A stretch of 5,807 bases of DNA from an uncultured Haloferula sp. (GTDB taxonomy: Bacteria; Verrucomicrobiota; Verrucomicrobiae; Verrucomicrobiales; Akkermansiaceae), in the NCBI GenBank assembly GCA_946885645.1, contig CAMPGU010000260.1:1-5807 (forward strand). The letters are read 5' to 3'. The translations under genes were made by a program, and so were the position numbers. Position 1 is the first letter of the stretch; the number at the start of each line of letters is the position of its first letter. The notes below the pieces were generated by a model. That model was not told the origin of the DNA and searched no databases. It was given only the letters and a program-made list of their open reading frames with translations. Shown piece by piece: positions 5,515 to 5,807 of the stretch.

Positions 5515-5807
5515 GTGGCGCAAATCATCCTGCATACCCGGATCGAGGCTCCCAAGGAGCGGGTCTTCGATCTTTCCCGATGCATCGAGCTTCACCAGGA
5601 CACGACGGCTTCCACGCGTGAAAGGGCGGTGGCGGGCGTCACCAGCGGTCTGCTCGGTCTGGACGAGGAGGTAACCTGGAGCGCATGGCATCTCGGGTGG
5701 CGCCGCCGTTTGAAGGTCCGCATGACCCGCTATGAGCGGCCGGTCTTTTTCGAGGACTCGATGGTTGAAGGGGCCTTTGCGATGATGCGTCACGAGCACC
5801 ACTTCGC
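5515..5807 (+). CDS. SRPBCC-fold (START/Bet v 1-like) protein, N-terminal part
   Basis: The frame is open from the GTG at 5515 to the window end, giving 97 complete codons; the 3' part is missing. A ribosome-binding site (5501-5506) and a 13-nt gap after the phosphatase stop support the start. The product opens with an I-x-L-H-T-R-I-x-A-P pattern, then RVFDLSRCIELHQDT (16-30), RAVAGVTSGLLGLDEEVTW (37-55) and MTRYERPVFFEDSMVEGAF (71-89). This is the pattern of the SRPBCC ligand-binding family often annotated as polyketide cyclase/dehydrase or cell-division-inhibitor-like; these proteins usually have about 150 residues and bind hydrophobic small molecules. No catalytic function can be assigned. 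Its tight spacing implies co-transcription with the STAS and phosphatase genes; whether it works with them is unknown. In other genomes such genes often lie beside a nucleoside-diphosphate-sugar epimerase gene, which could follow outside the window. Confidence 0.85.
   Translation, partial: MAQIILHTRIEAPKERVFDLSRCIELHQDTTASTRERAVAGVTSGLLGLDEEVTWSAWHLGWRRRLKVRMTRYERPVFFEDSMVEGAFAMMRHEHHF

Noticed and set aside
4092..5585. 497-codon open frame on the minus strand opposite the phosphatase gene
   Set aside because: It is antisense to a gene with an unbroken set of SpoIIE/PP2C motifs, its translation has no recognisable domain, and long antisense frames are expected in GC-rich coding DNA.

Overview
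The window is GC-rich and gene-dense, with one gene (argH) that can be named with certainty. Four of the seven genes start with GTG and Shine-Dalgarno sequences are mostly weak. Several proteins, namely an exported SHD1-like protein, a small lipoprotein and an STAS/GAF-SpoIIE pair, resemble what is common in Verrucomicrobiota (Luteolibacter/Verrucomicrobiaceae-like). That placement is an inference from protein style; no rRNA or other marker gene is present.

Left half, minus strand, in transcription order: a Fur-family metalloregulator (2857-2357), argininosuccinate lyase argH (2272-923), and a secreted protein of unknown function (843-112). A small hairpin followed by T-rich sequence (913-880) separates argH from the last gene and probably ends the argH transcript. 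The stop codon of the secreted protein lies inside a short array of 28-bp tandem repeats (37-118). Each repeat unit can fold into a hairpin and the stems show compensatory changes.

Right half, plus strand: a small putative lipoprotein (2959-3426) is divergent from fur across an intergenic region of about 100 bp that contains two short palindromes. It is followed by a tight cluster: an STAS-domain anti-sigma-factor antagonist (3513-4049), a membrane-anchored GAF plus SpoIIE/PP2C phosphatase (4065-5501), and the start of an SRPBCC-fold protein (5515 onward, cut by the window end). The STAS protein and the phosphatase are the two positive arms of a partner-switching pathway of the RsbV/RsbU or SpoIIAA/SpoIIE type. 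The phosphatase would dephosphorylate the STAS serine so that the STAS protein can sequester an anti-sigma kinase. No kinase or sigma factor is in the window, so the output is unknown.

Nothing here amounts to a clearly new biological system. The points most worth a second look are the covarying hairpin repeat array that supplies a stop codon, the substituted metal ligands and stretched C-terminal cysteine spacing in the Fur-family protein, an 18-bp perfect palindrome inside argH, and the partner-switching pair without its kinase.
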